Shown here in pieces: positions 8,755-17,921 of a stretch of 64,000 nucleotides of DNA (positions within the stretch are counted from its first letter, which is position 1; each line of letters begins with the position of its first letter). The stretch covers positions 2,105,501 through 2,169,500 of the forward strand of contig NZ_BDEL01000001.1 in NCBI RefSeq assembly GCF_001685485.1, given 5' to 3'. Origin of the DNA: Formosa haliotis (GTDB taxonomy: Bacteria > Bacteroidota > Bacteroidia > Flavobacteriales > Flavobacteriaceae). The notes under the pieces were generated by a model. The model saw nothing but the letters and a program-made list of their open reading frames with translations. It made no database searches and was not told the DNA's origin. The position numbers were made by a program, and so were the translations under genes.

Positions 8755-10578
8755 TTACGATTTCACAGCACTACTGTTAATATGCTTCTGAATTTTATTC
8801 TGAACCTTAGAAATCGTGTCTATTACATCAGATTTCATATGAATACAGCCATCTAAACCTGCCTGAATTAAATCGTCCAAAATAGCTACCGGATTACCCG
8901 CTAACAATAATACTTTATCACGATTTAAAGCTCTAAACTTTTTAACAAATGGCAAAGCATTTACCTCGTAATCTGCATCTGAACTACAAATTACAACCAC
9001 ACGCGATTCTGATTTTGCACTAGCTTCGGCAGCCAATTCGGCACTCTCATAACTTTGTTCTTGCCAAACATTAAAACCGCTAACTCCCATAAAATCGTAT
9101 GCAAAGGCAGCTCTTGCTTTTCGCATGGTTAAATTTCCAAAACTAGCGAGCTCGATAATAGGGCGTTTCCCCGCTTCGCCCACCATAGCCTCCGATATTT
9201 TACGCAAGGCTTCAATTTCTAAAGCGGCGCGTCTTGGTGTTAACACCTTTAAATGATTTTCGGGTAACGAAGATAACACCTTTGCATTAACGGTTTCCAT
9301 TAGGTTTGGATATTTATTAACTCCAACCATAGGTAAGCGTCTTTGGCTAATTAATTTTATTTTTTCTTGACGAATTTCTGCTATTTGTTCTTGAATCCAC
9401 TCTTTTTCGAAAGCCGCAACAAAACCACCTTTAGTTTCAGTTTCTTTAAATAAATCTAAGGCTTTTTGCGCAATTTGAGTACTTACTTCTTCGATATAAT
9501 ACGATCCATCTACCGGATTTGATACTTTTCCAAAGTACGATTCTTCTTTTAAGATTGTTGTTATATTTCCTGAAATTCTACTTGAAAAATCTGAAGCTGC
9601 ATTAAATTCACTATCATAAGCATCGACTAATATTCCATCGACATTCCCTAAAATAGCCGACATAGCTTCGGTAGTGGCGCGCAACATATTGGTATGTGCA
9701 TCGGTAACAGATTTGGTCCAAACCGATGTTTTTGCCGTTAGCGTATAATCGATTTTAGAAACGCCATAGGTCTCTGCAATTTTATGAAGCAAGCTGTTTA
9801 AAGCTCTGTATTTACCCATTTCAACAAAATACTCCGATCCAATGGCCAATTGCACGTGTAAACTGTTAAACACAGATTCTGCCGAAACTCCCTGAGCTTC
9901 GCATTGCTCTATAACATACACCAAGGCATTTAAGGTGTACGCAATTTCTTGAACTTGATTCGCTCCCGAATCTAAAAACGTGGTTCCAGAAATGGTTACA
10001 CATTTAAAGTTAGAAAATGCTTTACCTAGAGTCATCACTTTTGTTAAAGTTTCAAATACCTGTGGGTCCAGCTTCGCTGTAGTCACATAATTTGATACCA
10101 TCCCTAGGTCGAAATATCCTTTTAAATTGGATGTGTCTGTTACGTTATTTTTAGCATAGGCGAAAAAATCTGTAGCAAAAGCGATAGTATTTGGGGTGAT
10201 TACAAAAGCGATTGCTGTTGTATTTAAATTGATACCTTTTAGTAATTCTGAAGGCGAGCAAGTTTCATCTAACTGAAAAACCAAACCGTTCATACCTTCC
10301 TCTTCAGCTTTTAATGCCAAAGCATTTGCCTCATCTGCAGCAGTCACTTTAATACTTCTATAGTTCACTAAGGCTTGTGCATTTTCACCCGTGTTTTTAA
10401 GATAACTTAGAGCATCTTCAGTGTTATAAAATGGCTGAATATTAATAGCGCTTAAATTTTTCCAAACTAATTTTTTATTAAAATCTGCGCCTTTTAAATC
10501 TATATTAACTTTCTCCAACCACTCAGATTTAGTAACCGGATTAAAATTGGAAAAAAGTGTCTTCTTTTTAGTGCTCAT
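8755..10578 (-). CDS. mutA: Methylmalonyl-CoA mutase, small (beta) subunit
   Basis: The 607-residue protein is the non-catalytic partner of MutB. It shares the barrel fold with segments such as DGILVDAYDSEF and SYYIEEVSTQIAQKA, and has a C-terminal cobalamin-domain-like region that lacks the DxHxxG histidine motif, as expected for this subunit. It is shorter and more diverged than MutB. The gene lies 18 bases after the CoA-transferase gene and 50 before mutB, so all three are almost certainly cotranscribed. Presence of both subunits marks the heterodimeric bacterial enzyme rather than the single-chain Sbm/ScpA type. Confidence 0.93.
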   Translation of the reverse strand: MSTKKKTLFSNFNPVTKSEWLEKVNIDLKGADFNKKLVWKNLSAINIQPFYNTEDALSYLKNTGENAQALVNYRSIKVTAADEANALALKAEEEGMNGLVFQLDETCSPSELLKGINLNTTAIAFVITPNTIAFATDFFAYAKNNVTDTSNLKGYFDLGMVSNYVTTAKLDPQVFETLTKVMTLGKAFSNFKCVTISGTTFLDSGANQVQEIAYTLNALVYVIEQCEAQGVSAESVFNSLHVQLAIGSEYFVEMGKYRALNSLLHKIAETYGVSKIDYTLTAKTSVWTKSVTDAHTNMLRATTEAMSAILGNVDGILVDAYDSEFNAASDFSSRISGNITTILKEESYFGKVSNPVDGSYYIEEVSTQIAQKALDLFKETETKGGFVAAFEKEWIQEQIAEIRQEKIKLISQRRLPMVGVNKYPNLMETVNAKVLSSLPENHLKVLTPRRAALEIEALRKISEAMVGEAGKRPIIELASFGNLTMRKARAAFAYDFMGVSGFNVWQEQSYESAELAAEASAKSESRVVVICSSDADYEVNALPFVKKFRALNRDKVLLLAGNPVAILDDLIQAGLDGCIHMKSDVIDTISKVQNKIQKHINSSAVKS

Positions 10579-10596
10579 ACAATGTGTATTACGTGA

Positions 10597-11883
10597 TTAA
10601 ACCATAATGCTACTTCCAAATCTTTCAAAAATAGCTTTATCTAAAGTTTCTCTATGGTCTGGATGTGCAATGTCTCTTAAATTTTGTGCCCGTTGTTTCA
10701 GTGTTTTCCCAAATAAATCTGCAACACCAAATTCGGTAACTATAAATCGTGCATGCGCTCTAGTGGTTACCACTCCTGCACCTTCCTTTAAAGTAGGAAC
10801 AATTTTAGACACGCCTTTTAAGGTTGTAGAATTTACAGCTATTATAGGTTTTCCGCCTTTAGACAAGGCAGCGCCCCGCATAAAGTCCATTTGTCCGCCA
10901 ACTCCAGAAAACATACGTGTGCCAATAGAATCGGCACAAATTTGCCCAGTAATATCAATTTCAATTGCCGAATTAATGGCCGTTACCTTCGGATTTTGGC
11001 GAATTATAGAGGTGTCGTTTACATAAGCGATGTCTAACATTTCTATTTCGGGATTATCGTCCATAAAATCGTATAACCGCCTGGTTCCCATAGCAAACCC
11101 AGATACTATTTTATAAGGATTTAATTTTTTATGAGAACCGTTTACAATGCCTTTCTCAACCAAATCTACGATGCCTTCGGAAAACATTTCGGTATGAATT
11201 CCTAAATTTTTATGATTTGTTAGATAAGTTAATACGGCATTCGGAATACCTCCGATTCCCATTTGAAGCGTTGCCCCATCCTCTATAATGCTAGCCACAT
11301 GTTTACCAATGGCTTTTTCTTCTACAGAAGGATCTACAAATTTCATTTCGTAGATATCCTCTTCAACCTCTACACATGCGGCAAATTGATTGATATTTAC
11401 AATGGCATCACCAAAGGTTCTTGGCATTTTAGGATTAATTTGTGCAATAACTTTTTTACCCATTTCTATCCCAGAAATCACAATATCTACCGAGACTCCT
11501 AAAGAGCAAAACCCGTGTTTATCTGGAGGAGATACGTTTACCAACACAACATCTAAGTCCATGTAACCTTCACGAAACAAACTTGGAATATCGCTTAAAA
11601 ATATTGGAATATAATCGGCTGTAACACCAATCATTTTTCTAACATTTCCCCCTATAAAGAAAGCGCTTGTAGTAAAACTATCGTTTAATTCTGGAGCGAT
11701 ATATCCGCAGGCTCCTTCGGTATGCAGATGCACAATGTTTACACCTCTTAATTCTGGAGCGTGAGCCACCATAGCTTGAATAAGCGTTTGAGGTGTTGCC
11801 GAACCACCTTGAATTAAAACACGATCCCCCGATTTAATTAACTTCACTGCCTCTTGAGCAGACATTTTATTTGGAATGTTCAT
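10597..11883 (-). CDS. Acetyl-CoA hydrolase/CoA-transferase family protein
   Basis: The 428-residue protein belongs to the family I CoA-transferases that contain acetyl-CoA hydrolase, butyryl-CoA:acetate and 4-hydroxybutyrate CoA-transferases. Visible family segments are GIGGIPNAVLTYL, HTEMFSEGIVDLVEKG (the expected catalytic Glu lies in this kind of segment) and the glycine-rich GVGGQMDFMRGA loop near the C terminus. Size is closer to 4-hydroxybutyrate/butyryl CoA-transferases than to the roughly 500-residue YgfH/ScpC type. In this operon the sensible job is moving CoA between propionyl-CoA and succinate or acetate, which would close the succinate-propionate cycle; that substrate choice is inferred from context. 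Confidence 0.88.
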   Translation of the reverse strand: MNIPNKMSAQEAVKLIKSGDRVLIQGGSATPQTLIQAMVAHAPELRGVNIVHLHTEGACGYIAPELNDSFTTSAFFIGGNVRKMIGVTADYIPIFLSDIPSLFREGYMDLDVVLVNVSPPDKHGFCSLGVSVDIVISGIEMGKKVIAQINPKMPRTFGDAIVNINQFAACVEVEEDIYEMKFVDPSVEEKAIGKHVASIIEDGATLQMGIGGIPNAVLTYLTNHKNLGIHTEMFSEGIVDLVEKGIVNGSHKKLNPYKIVSGFAMGTRRLYDFMDDNPEIEMLDIAYVNDTSIIRQNPKVTAINSAIEIDITGQICADSIGTRMFSGVGGQMDFMRGAALSKGGKPIIAVNSTTLKGVSKIVPTLKEGAGVVTTRAHARFIVTEFGVADLFGKTLKQRAQNLRDIAHPDHRETLDKAIFERFGSSIMV

Positions 11884-11928
11884 GATAAAAAAATTTAAAA
11901 TTGCATTTCTATTACATCCTTAATCCTG

Positions 11929-13245
11929 TTACCCGAAGAAACTTAAAATAATACCCGCTGCAATGGCAGAACCAATTACACCTGCAACATTAGGTGCCAT
12001 GGCATGCATTAATAAATAGTTTTGCGGATCGGCTTTTAAACCTTCGGCATGTACCACTCTGGCACTGTCTGGCACTGCAGAAACACCTGCGGCTCCAATA
12101 AGTGGATTGATTTTTTCGTCGCCTTTTAAGAATAAATTCATAAACTTTGCGAATAATAAACCTCCCATAGTAGCGATAACAAATGAAATGGCTCCTAGTC
12201 CAAATATCAGCAATGAATCTTTTGTAATAAAGATATCGGCTTGTGTAGAAGCTCCCACTGTAACCCCTAAAAGAATGGTTACGATATCGATCATTTTAGT
12301 ACGAGCTGTATCCGCTAAACGCTCTGTTCTTCCAGATTCCTTTAATAGGTTTCCGAAGAATAACATTCCTAATAATGGTAATGCACTTGGCGAAATAAAC
12401 GTTGTTAATAATAAAGCTACTACAGGGAAAATCATTTTTTCTTTTTGAGAAACTGCTCTTGGAGGTTTCATACGAATTAAACGCTCTTTTTTGCTAGTAA
12501 GCAATTTCATGATTGGAGGCTGAATTACCGGTACTAATGCCATATACGAATAGGCTGCAATAGCAATGGGTCCGATTAAGTTTTTAACAGTTGTACCGTC
12601 GGCGAGTATATTAACTCCGTTGGCAAGTTTAGACGATAAGAAAATGGCTGTTGGACCATCTGCTCCACCAATAATCCCAATAGCTCCAGCTTCTGGCAAA
12701 TTAAACCCTAAGTAAAGCGCTCCTAAAAAAGTGGCAAAAACCCCTATTTGAGCAGCACCTCCTAAAAGCATTAGTTTCGGGTTTGCTATAAGCGAGGAGA
12801 AATCCGTCATTGCCCCAATACCGAGAAATATAAGAGGCGGATAAATACCTTTAACAACACCAAAATACAAATAGTTTAGCACCGATCCGGCCTCGTAAAT
12901 ACCGGTTTGATTGCCTGCGACAAAGGGAATATTTCCTATAATTACACCAGCACCAATAGGAATAAGCAGTAAAGGCTCGTAATCGAATTTTATACCGAGG
13001 TAAATAAACACAATACCAATAATAATCATGATGATATTTCCTCCGGTAGAATTCGCAAAACCTGTGTATTTATAAAATTGTTTTATACCGCCTATCGCTT
13101 CAGAAACAAAACTTTTTTCTGATGTTTCTTGACTCACTACAGACGTAGTCTCTGTATTAGTTGCCGCATTTAAAGTTAACCCTAAGGCAGGTCTTATAAA
13201 CACGAGTAGCGATAGAACTCCAAATATTAATATTATTTTTTTCAT
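11929..13245 (-). CDS. Na+-translocating decarboxylase beta subunit (OadB/MmdB-like)
   Basis: Starting at the ATG at 13245 gives about 438 residues beginning with a signal-like hydrophobic stretch (MKKIILIFGVLSLLVF); an ATG at 13278 would add 11 polar residues. A roughly 50-residue linker precedes the polytopic core with about ten membrane segments. Family motifs are GAIGIIGGADGPTAIF, which carries an Asp of the Na+ path, and GAAGVSAVPDSARV near the C terminus. In oxaloacetate, methylmalonyl-CoA and glutaconyl-CoA decarboxylases this subunit decarboxylates carboxybiotin and exports about two Na+. With the carboxyltransferase, OadG and biotin carrier directly upstream, it forms a complete pump, here most likely for methylmalonyl-CoA. 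Confidence 0.93.
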   Translation of the reverse strand: MKKIILIFGVLSLLVFIRPALGLTLNAATNTETTSVVSQETSEKSFVSEAIGGIKQFYKYTGFANSTGGNIIMIIIGIVFIYLGIKFDYEPLLLIPIGAGVIIGNIPFVAGNQTGIYEAGSVLNYLYFGVVKGIYPPLIFLGIGAMTDFSSLIANPKLMLLGGAAQIGVFATFLGALYLGFNLPEAGAIGIIGGADGPTAIFLSSKLANGVNILADGTTVKNLIGPIAIAAYSYMALVPVIQPPIMKLLTSKKERLIRMKPPRAVSQKEKMIFPVVALLLTTFISPSALPLLGMLFFGNLLKESGRTERLADTARTKMIDIVTILLGVTVGASTQADIFITKDSLLIFGLGAISFVIATMGGLLFAKFMNLFLKGDEKINPLIGAAGVSAVPDSARVVHAEGLKADPQNYLLMHAMAPNVAGVIGSAIAAGIILSFFG

Positions 13246-13303
13246 TTTTTTTTGTTTTGAATTGCATAGTGCTTTCATACTATTGAAATACTATGCTTTA
13301 ATG

Positions 13304-13726
13304 CTATTCTAATTCTATCATCACTTCACCTTGTAATACCTGTTGCCCTACAGCAACGTTAACGGCAGTAACAACTCCGGCTTTCTCAGACGTAATATTG
13401 TTTTCCATTTTCATGGCCTCTAAAACTAGAAGCAAATCACCATCTTTAACCGTATCGCCAACTTTTACATTTAAACCTAGAATAACACCAGGTATAGGAG
13501 CTTCAACTTTAATTTTCCCTGAACTTGCACTGCTTATTTTAACGGGCTCTATAGCCGCTTTTGAAGGCGTTCGCACCAAGGTTGGTGTTTTTATGGTTTT
13601 AACCTCTTCTTTCATTTTAACAGCATAAGCGGTTCCGTTCACCTCTAGGTTAATAGTGTTGTTTTCTTGCGAAACGATACGAACACTATAACTGTTTTCA
13701 TTTATATTGAATGTGAAATTTTTCAT
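13304..13726 (-). CDS. Biotin carboxyl carrier protein of the decarboxylase
   Basis: I choose the ATG at 13726 (MKNFTFNINENSY, about 140 residues) over one at 13789 because the longer form overlaps oadG and adds 21 residues foreign to the family. The C-terminal biotinyl domain carries EAMKMEN with the biotin-accepting Lys at residue 106, after a PIPGVILGLNVKVGD turn. A Pro/Ala/Lys-rich linker between residues 50 and 75 is the usual flexible arm. The protein carries CO2 as carboxybiotin from the cytosolic carboxyltransferase to the membrane beta subunit. It is encoded between oadG and oadB. Confidence 0.92.
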   Translation of the reverse strand: MKNFTFNINENSYSVRIVSQENNTINLEVNGTAYAVKMKEEVKTIKTPTLVRTPSKAAIEPVKISSASSGKIKVEAPIPGVILGLNVKVGDTVKDGDLLLVLEAMKMENNITSEKAGVVTAVNVAVGQQVLQGEVMIELE

Positions 13727-13766
13727 TGTATATCTTTCTTTTAAATCTTCAAAAAACACTCGCCAA

Positions 13767-14147
13767 CTACCGTTTGTTATAAACCCCATAGATTTTAGAA
13801 CTCCATGGCGAATACATTTTTCGAGCTTGTTTTATAGTTAATATGGCATTTTCATTATCATGCTGTTCACTTAAATGCAAATGAATGGCTACAGAAATAG
13901 CCGCTGCAATCTCGCCCGTAAATTCTTCATTTACTTTGGGAGAAATTTCGGAAATCTTCTTATCTGGCCCTTTAGAAATCAACTTGTAGATGTATAACAT
14001 AAAAGGCAAAGCATACTTAAAGATTAAGGTTAAAAGGATTAATCCACTAAATACAATGAGCAATCCCGTAACTAAAATGATGTAACCCTCTTCTATAGGG
14101 TCTACCATAGGTTCTGTAAATTCTGTTAACGCTAAAAAATGTATCAT
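13767..14147 (-). CDS. OadG-family gamma subunit
   Basis: This 126-residue protein has one strong membrane helix (residues about 23-55, GYIILVTGLLIVFSGLILLT) after a short N terminus, then a charged cytosolic tail. The tail includes an EIAAAISVAIHLHL stretch typical of the small gamma subunit that holds the decarboxylase together. Its start overlaps the stop of the carboxyltransferase gene in TAATG, which shows translational coupling. The biotin carrier gene follows. The family is poorly conserved in sequence, but size, topology and position between alpha and beta subunits make the call firm. Confidence 0.88.
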   Translation of the reverse strand: MIHFLALTEFTEPMVDPIEEGYIILVTGLLIVFSGLILLTLIFKYALPFMLYIYKLISKGPDKKISEISPKVNEEFTGEIAAAISVAIHLHLSEQHDNENAILTIKQARKMYSPWSSKIYGVYNKR

Positions 14148-15706
14148 TATAGTGGAATATTTGAATGTTTCTTAGGCGGATTTACCTCCTTTTTATTGGC
14201 TAACAACTCTAAGGCTCTTACTATTCTAAATCGTGTATTTCTTGGCTCTATAACATCATCAATAAAACCATACTTCGCTGCTACATACGGATTCGCGAAC
14301 TTTGTATTATACTCGTTCTCCTTTTCTTCTATATAATGCAATTTCTCGTCGGCATCTTCAATTTTTCTAATATTAGAACCTTCTAACACTTCTACTGCAC
14401 CTTTAGCCCCCATAACTGCAATCTCTGCAGTTGGCCATGCATAATTTAGGTCGCCTCGTAATTGCTTACAGCTCATTACATCGTGCGCTCCACCATAAGA
14501 TTTACGCAGGGTAATAGTTACTTTTGGCACCGTAGCTTCGCCGTACGCAAATAACAATTTGGCACCGTGTAAAATGATACCACCATATTCTTGTCCTGTT
14601 CCTGGTAAGAATCCTGGCACATCGACTAAGGTTACAATTGGAATATTAAAGGCATCGCAGAATCTAACAAAACGCGCTGCTTTTCTTGACGCTTCGCAGT
14701 CTAAAACACCCGCATAATATTTAGGCTGATTAGCAACTAAACCCACAGAGCGCCCATTAAATCGAGCAAAACCAACAACTATATTTCGCGCATAGTCTCT
14801 GTGTACTTCTGTAAATTCTCCATTATCGGTAAGGATAGAAATTACATCTACAATATCGTATGGCTGATTGGCATTTTCTGGTATAATTTCGTTTAAAGCA
14901 TCGTCTAAACGGTCTATAGGATCATCGCAAGGAACCGTTGGAGCTTCTTCTAAATTGTTTGAAGGCAAATAGCTTAACAACTTTCTTATTAACAATAAAT
15001 TCTCTTCATCGTTATCGGCTAAAAAATGCGACACTCCAGATTTTGTAGAATGTATTTTTGCACCACCTAGCTGTTCTGTAGAAACAACTTCACCTGTAAC
15101 AGATTGCACCACTTTAGGTCCCGTTACAAACATATAACTCGTTTGGTCGGTCATGATCGTAAAATCTGTTAACGCAGGAGAATATACTGCTCCACCAGCA
15201 CAAGGCCCTAATATGGAAGAAATTTGAGGAATAACACCTGAGGCCATTATATTTCTCTGAAAAATTTCGGCATAACCTGCAAGCGATCTCACCCCTTCTT
15301 GGATACGCGCCCCACCACTATCGTTTAATCCGATTACAGGCACACCAATTTTCATGGCCATATCCATAATCTTACATATTTTTAAAGCATAGGTTTCAGA
15401 AAGGGAACCTCCAAACACCGTGAAATCTTGAGAGAATACATAAACAATTCTTCCATCTATAGTACCATGTCCTGTAATGACACCGTCGGATAAATAGATT
15501 TGCTTATCTAATCCGAAAGATTTGGTTCGGTGGGTAACAAACATATCAAATTCTTCAAAACTGTCATCATCTAAAAGAATATCTATTCTCTCGCGAGCGG
15601 TTAACTTCCCTTTCGCATGCTGAGAATCTATTCGTCGTTCTCCACCACCTAGTTTTGCTTTGGCCCTTTTTTCAATGAGCTCATTAATTTTTTCTTGATT
15701 TGCCAT
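14147..15706 (-). CDS. mmdA: Acyl-CoA carboxyltransferase (methylmalonyl-CoA decarboxylase alpha / PccB-like)
   Basis: The 519-residue protein is a biotin-dependent carboxyltransferase with two crotonase-like halves. Family marks are [19 protein letters not shown] in the N-terminal half, the oxyanion-hole glycines around [13 protein letters not shown], and [17 protein letters not shown] and SYGGAHDVM in the C-terminal half. It moves the carboxyl group between (S)-methylmalonyl-CoA and biotin. PccB of propionyl-CoA carboxylase is nearly identical in sequence; no biotin carboxylase gene is present here, and OadG, a biotin carrier and OadB follow directly, so the Na+-pumping decarboxylase is the better reading. 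The gene is 24 bases after the epimerase gene. Confidence 0.92.
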   Translation of the reverse strand: MANQEKINELIEKRAKAKLGGGERRIDSQHAKGKLTARERIDILLDDDSFEEFDMFVTHRTKSFGLDKQIYLSDGVITGHGTIDGRIVYVFSQDFTVFGGSLSETYALKICKIMDMAMKIGVPVIGLNDSGGARIQEGVRSLAGYAEIFQRNIMASGVIPQISSILGPCAGGAVYSPALTDFTIMTDQTSYMFVTGPKVVQSVTGEVVSTEQLGGAKIHSTKSGVSHFLADNDEENLLLIRKLLSYLPSNNLEEAPTVPCDDPIDRLDDALNEIIPENANQPYDIVDVISILTDNGEFTEVHRDYARNIVVGFARFNGRSVGLVANQPKYYAGVLDCEASRKAARFVRFCDAFNIPIVTLVDVPGFLPGTGQEYGGIILHGAKLLFAYGEATVPKVTITLRKSYGGAHDVMSCKQLRGDLNYAWPTAEIAVMGAKGAVEVLEGSNIRKIEDADEKLHYIEEKENEYNTKFANPYVAAKYGFIDDVIEPRNTRFRIVRALELLANKKEVNPPKKHSNIPL

Positions 15707-15730
15707 GAGTATGATATTTCTTTAAAATGA

Positions 15731-16138
15731 TTATTTTTCTTTTGAACACAGTTCTGTAAGCACCCCATGTGTAGATTTAGGATGCAAAAACCCTATGTTA
15801 AGCCCTTCAGCACCTTTTCTAGAGATTTTATCAATTAATGCAACACCACTGTTTTCTGCTTGTTTTAAAGCCTCTGTTGCGTCTGGAACAGCGAATGCAA
15901 TGTGATGCATACCTGGACCTTTTTTAGCGACAAATTTGCCTATAGGACCATCTGGAGATGTACTTTCTAATAATTCAATTTTTGTGCCTCCTACTTGAAA
16001 GAAAGCCGTTTTTACCTTTTGGTCTTCGACTTCCTCGATTGCATAGCATTTTAATCCTAAAACACTTTCGTAATAGTGTATGGATTCTTCTAAATTTTCG
16101 ACTGCAATTCCGATGTGTTCAATGTGTGAAATATTCAT
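15731..16138 (-). CDS. mce: Methylmalonyl-CoA epimerase
   Basis: The 135-residue protein is a glyoxalase/VOC-fold metalloenzyme with two beta-alpha-beta modules. It opens with HIEHIGIAVENLEESIHYY, where His provides a metal ligand, and continues with KIELLEST, PGMHHIAFAV and GVLTELCSKE, which hold the other expected metal ligands (His and Glu). It interconverts the (R) and (S) forms of methylmalonyl-CoA and so links the mutase to the carboxyltransferase. It is the first gene of the eight-gene operon, behind a candidate promoter at 16179-16186. Length and motifs are typical. Confidence 0.94.
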   Translation of the reverse strand: MNISHIEHIGIAVENLEESIHYYESVLGLKCYAIEEVEDQKVKTAFFQVGGTKIELLESTSPDGPIGKFVAKKGPGMHHIAFAVPDATEALKQAENSGVALIDKISRKGAEGLNIGFLHPKSTHGVLTELCSKEK

Positions 16139-16178
16139 TTTAAAATTGTTAATTAGGGTTTATTTATAAGGTACTATA

Positions 16179-16186
16179 CAAAATTA
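16179..16186 (-). promoter_or_regulatory. Candidate -7 box of the methylmalonyl operon
   Basis: On the minus strand the bases read TAATTTTG, a full match to TAnnTTTG, about 41 bases before the mce start. The -33 region holds no clear TTG but lies near a palindrome at 16209-16222. Confidence 0.45.
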
Positions 16187-16208
16187 CACTACTATTATTT
16201 GTTAAATT

Positions 16209-16222
16209 ATGATAGTTATCAT
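16209..16222. promoter_or_regulatory. Candidate operator, ATGATA-GT-TATCAT palindrome
   Basis: A perfect 6-bp inverted repeat with a two-base spacer lies in the divergent region between mce and the GT-C gene, upstream of the candidate -7 box and close to where the -33 element should be. A dimeric regulator could bind here; no regulator gene is adjacent. Confidence 0.4.
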
Positions 16223-16313
16223 GTAAAACAGACTAATTTACAGTGGAATTTCAAACGTTTTAAATTACACATTTACCTAAGAATCAGAAAATTAATTCGA
16301 TTAATATTTTATT

Positions 16314-17687
16314 ATGAGTTTAAAATTCCCCCTTAACAAAACGCTAACATTTCAACTCCTAATTGTGTTTGTAACGGGAATATTTTACAGCAGTTTTGCC
16401 TACAATTTAGTACGAACAGATTATGCTAAACTTATCATCCTATATTTTGCACTGTTCTTTTTAAGTGTCAAACTGATTCAATTTAACAGAAACAACACCA
16501 AGGCATTATGGCGTTACTCTATTTTGTTTAGAGTGATTTTTATAGTATCCATTCCCAATTTATCTCAAGATTTTTATAGATTTATTTGGGACGGCCGTAT
16601 GCTTTTCGAAGGCTTTAACCCCTTTCTACACACTCCAGATTCATTTATTTTAAACGATGAATTTCCTATAGCTCAAGCCCAAGACTTATATCAAGGTATG
16701 GGTGCATTAAGCGCTTCTCATTTTACAAACTACCCTCCTGTAAGTCAGTTGTGTTATTTTTTGGCAGCGCTATTTGCTAAGCAATCTATTTTAGGCGCTG
16801 TAGTTGTTATGCGCCTGCTTATTATTTGTGCAGATATCGTAACACTATATTTTGGAAGTAAATTACTGAAACACCTTAAATTACCCACTTACTATATATT
16901 TTGGTACATACTTAACCCTTTTATAATTATAGAACTAACTGGGAATTTACATTTTGAAGGTGTTATGATTTGCTTTCTGGTTATAAGTTTATATCTGTTA
17001 CAAAAATTAAAGTGGCAATGGGCGGCCGTTACATTTTCATTAGCTGTAGCCACAAAACTGATTCCGCTTATCTTTCTTCCTTTAATTTTAAAATATCTAA
17101 GATTGAAAAAAGGCCTGTTGTTCTGCGCCATTGTGGGCATTATTAATATCGCCTTATTTCTTCCGTTTATGAGTATGGAATTTATAAGCAATTACACCGA
17201 AACTGTAGGCTTATGGTTTAAAAATTTCGAGTTTAATGCGAGTATTTTTAATATCGTAAAGGGGATTGGCTATGCCTTTACAGGGTATAATAAGATTAAA
17301 CTTTTAGGCCCAATAATGGCTGTATTAGTTATTATTTATATTACTATTTTAACCTACAAAGCGCCTTTAAAACATATTAAAAATCTTATGGTGAATATGC
17401 TGCTTGTAATAACGATTTACTATTTTATGAGCACTACAGTACACCCTTGGTATATTAGTTTATTAGTAATATTGGCGGTATTTACAAACTATAAATTCCC
17501 TTTAATTTGGAGCTTAGTTGTTATTTTTAGTTATCTGGCCTATGCAAATGCCGATAATACTGAAAATTTGTGGGTAATTGGTTTAGAATATGTATTTGTG
17601 TATAGTGCCTTTATTTATGAAGTTGTTTTAAAAAAGCAAATTAATTTTTGGGGAGTTAGTTCAAGCGGAATACAACCAAATAATTAA
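16314..17687 (+). CDS. GT-C type membrane mannosyltransferase-like protein
   Basis: The 457-residue protein has about ten to twelve membrane helices. The first large periplasmic loop carries NLSQDFYRFIWDGRML followed by GFNPFLHTPD, the acidic WDGR...NPF pattern of polyprenol-phosphate-mannose-dependent (GT-C, GT87-like) transferases; the DF/Y pair provides the expected catalytic acidic residue. Further on comes TNYPPVSQL, also typical. It would move a sugar from a lipid carrier to an acceptor on the outer face of the inner membrane. The DPM-like enzyme at 2382 could make its donor, although the 12-kb methylmalonyl block lies between them. Acceptor and sugar are unknown. Confidence 0.75.
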   Translation: MSLKFPLNKTLTFQLLIVFVTGIFYSSFAYNLVRTDYAKLIILYFALFFLSVKLIQFNRNNTKALWRYSILFRVIFIVSIPNLSQDFYRFIWDGRMLFEGFNPFLHTPDSFILNDEFPIAQAQDLYQGMGALSASHFTNYPPVSQLCYFLAALFAKQSILGAVVVMRLLIICADIVTLYFGSKLLKHLKLPTYYIFWYILNPFIIIELTGNLHFEGVMICFLVISLYLLQKLKWQWAAVTFSLAVATKLIPLIFLPLILKYLRLKKGLLFCAIVGIINIALFLPFMSMEFISNYTETVGLWFKNFEFNASIFNIVKGIGYAFTGYNKIKLLGPIMAVLVIIYITILTYKAPLKHIKNLMVNMLLVITIYYFMSTTVHPWYISLLVILAVFTNYKFPLIWSLVVIFSYLAYANADNTENLWVIGLEYVFVYSAFIYEVVLKKQINFWGVSSSGIQPNN

Positions 17688-17749
17688 ACACTTATGTTTT
17701 TTTGAAGGTCTAGGCTCCAACATCTTAATTTAGGTAGAGACGACAAAAA

Positions 17750-17785
17750 AAGCCTAACATATAACTCGTCTTATATGTTAGGCTT
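17750..17785. terminator. Hairpin terminator between convergent genes
   Basis: AAGCCTAACATATAA at 17750-17764 pairs perfectly over 15 bp with TTATATGTTAGGCTT at 17771-17785, with a six-base loop. On the minus strand the stem is followed by a run of seven T, so it mainly ends the polyamine operon; it may also stop the GT-C transcript. Confidence 0.85.
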
Positions 17786-17921
17786 CTATTAAACTTACAG
17801 TATATTTCTCTAATGAAGTCACATTTCATTGAAAGGCATACCAAAACCGTTCCAATACATTGGTGCTACTTCTATTAGAGCAAATGTACTTTATTAGTAT
17901 CGCTTAACTATTAGCGCTTGT

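Noticed and set aside
10607..11026. Open frame of 139 codons on the plus strand
   Set aside because: Antisense shadow of the CoA-transferase gene, without start context or recognisable domains.
12107..12448. Open frame of 113 codons on the plus strand
   Set aside because: Antisense shadow of the oadB-like gene, whose membrane segments and motifs are complete.
14147..15706. Propionyl-CoA carboxylase beta subunit (PccB) as the primary name
   Set aside because: No biotin carboxylase gene is present, while OadG, a free biotin carrier and OadB follow at once; the Na+ decarboxylase complex explains the set better.
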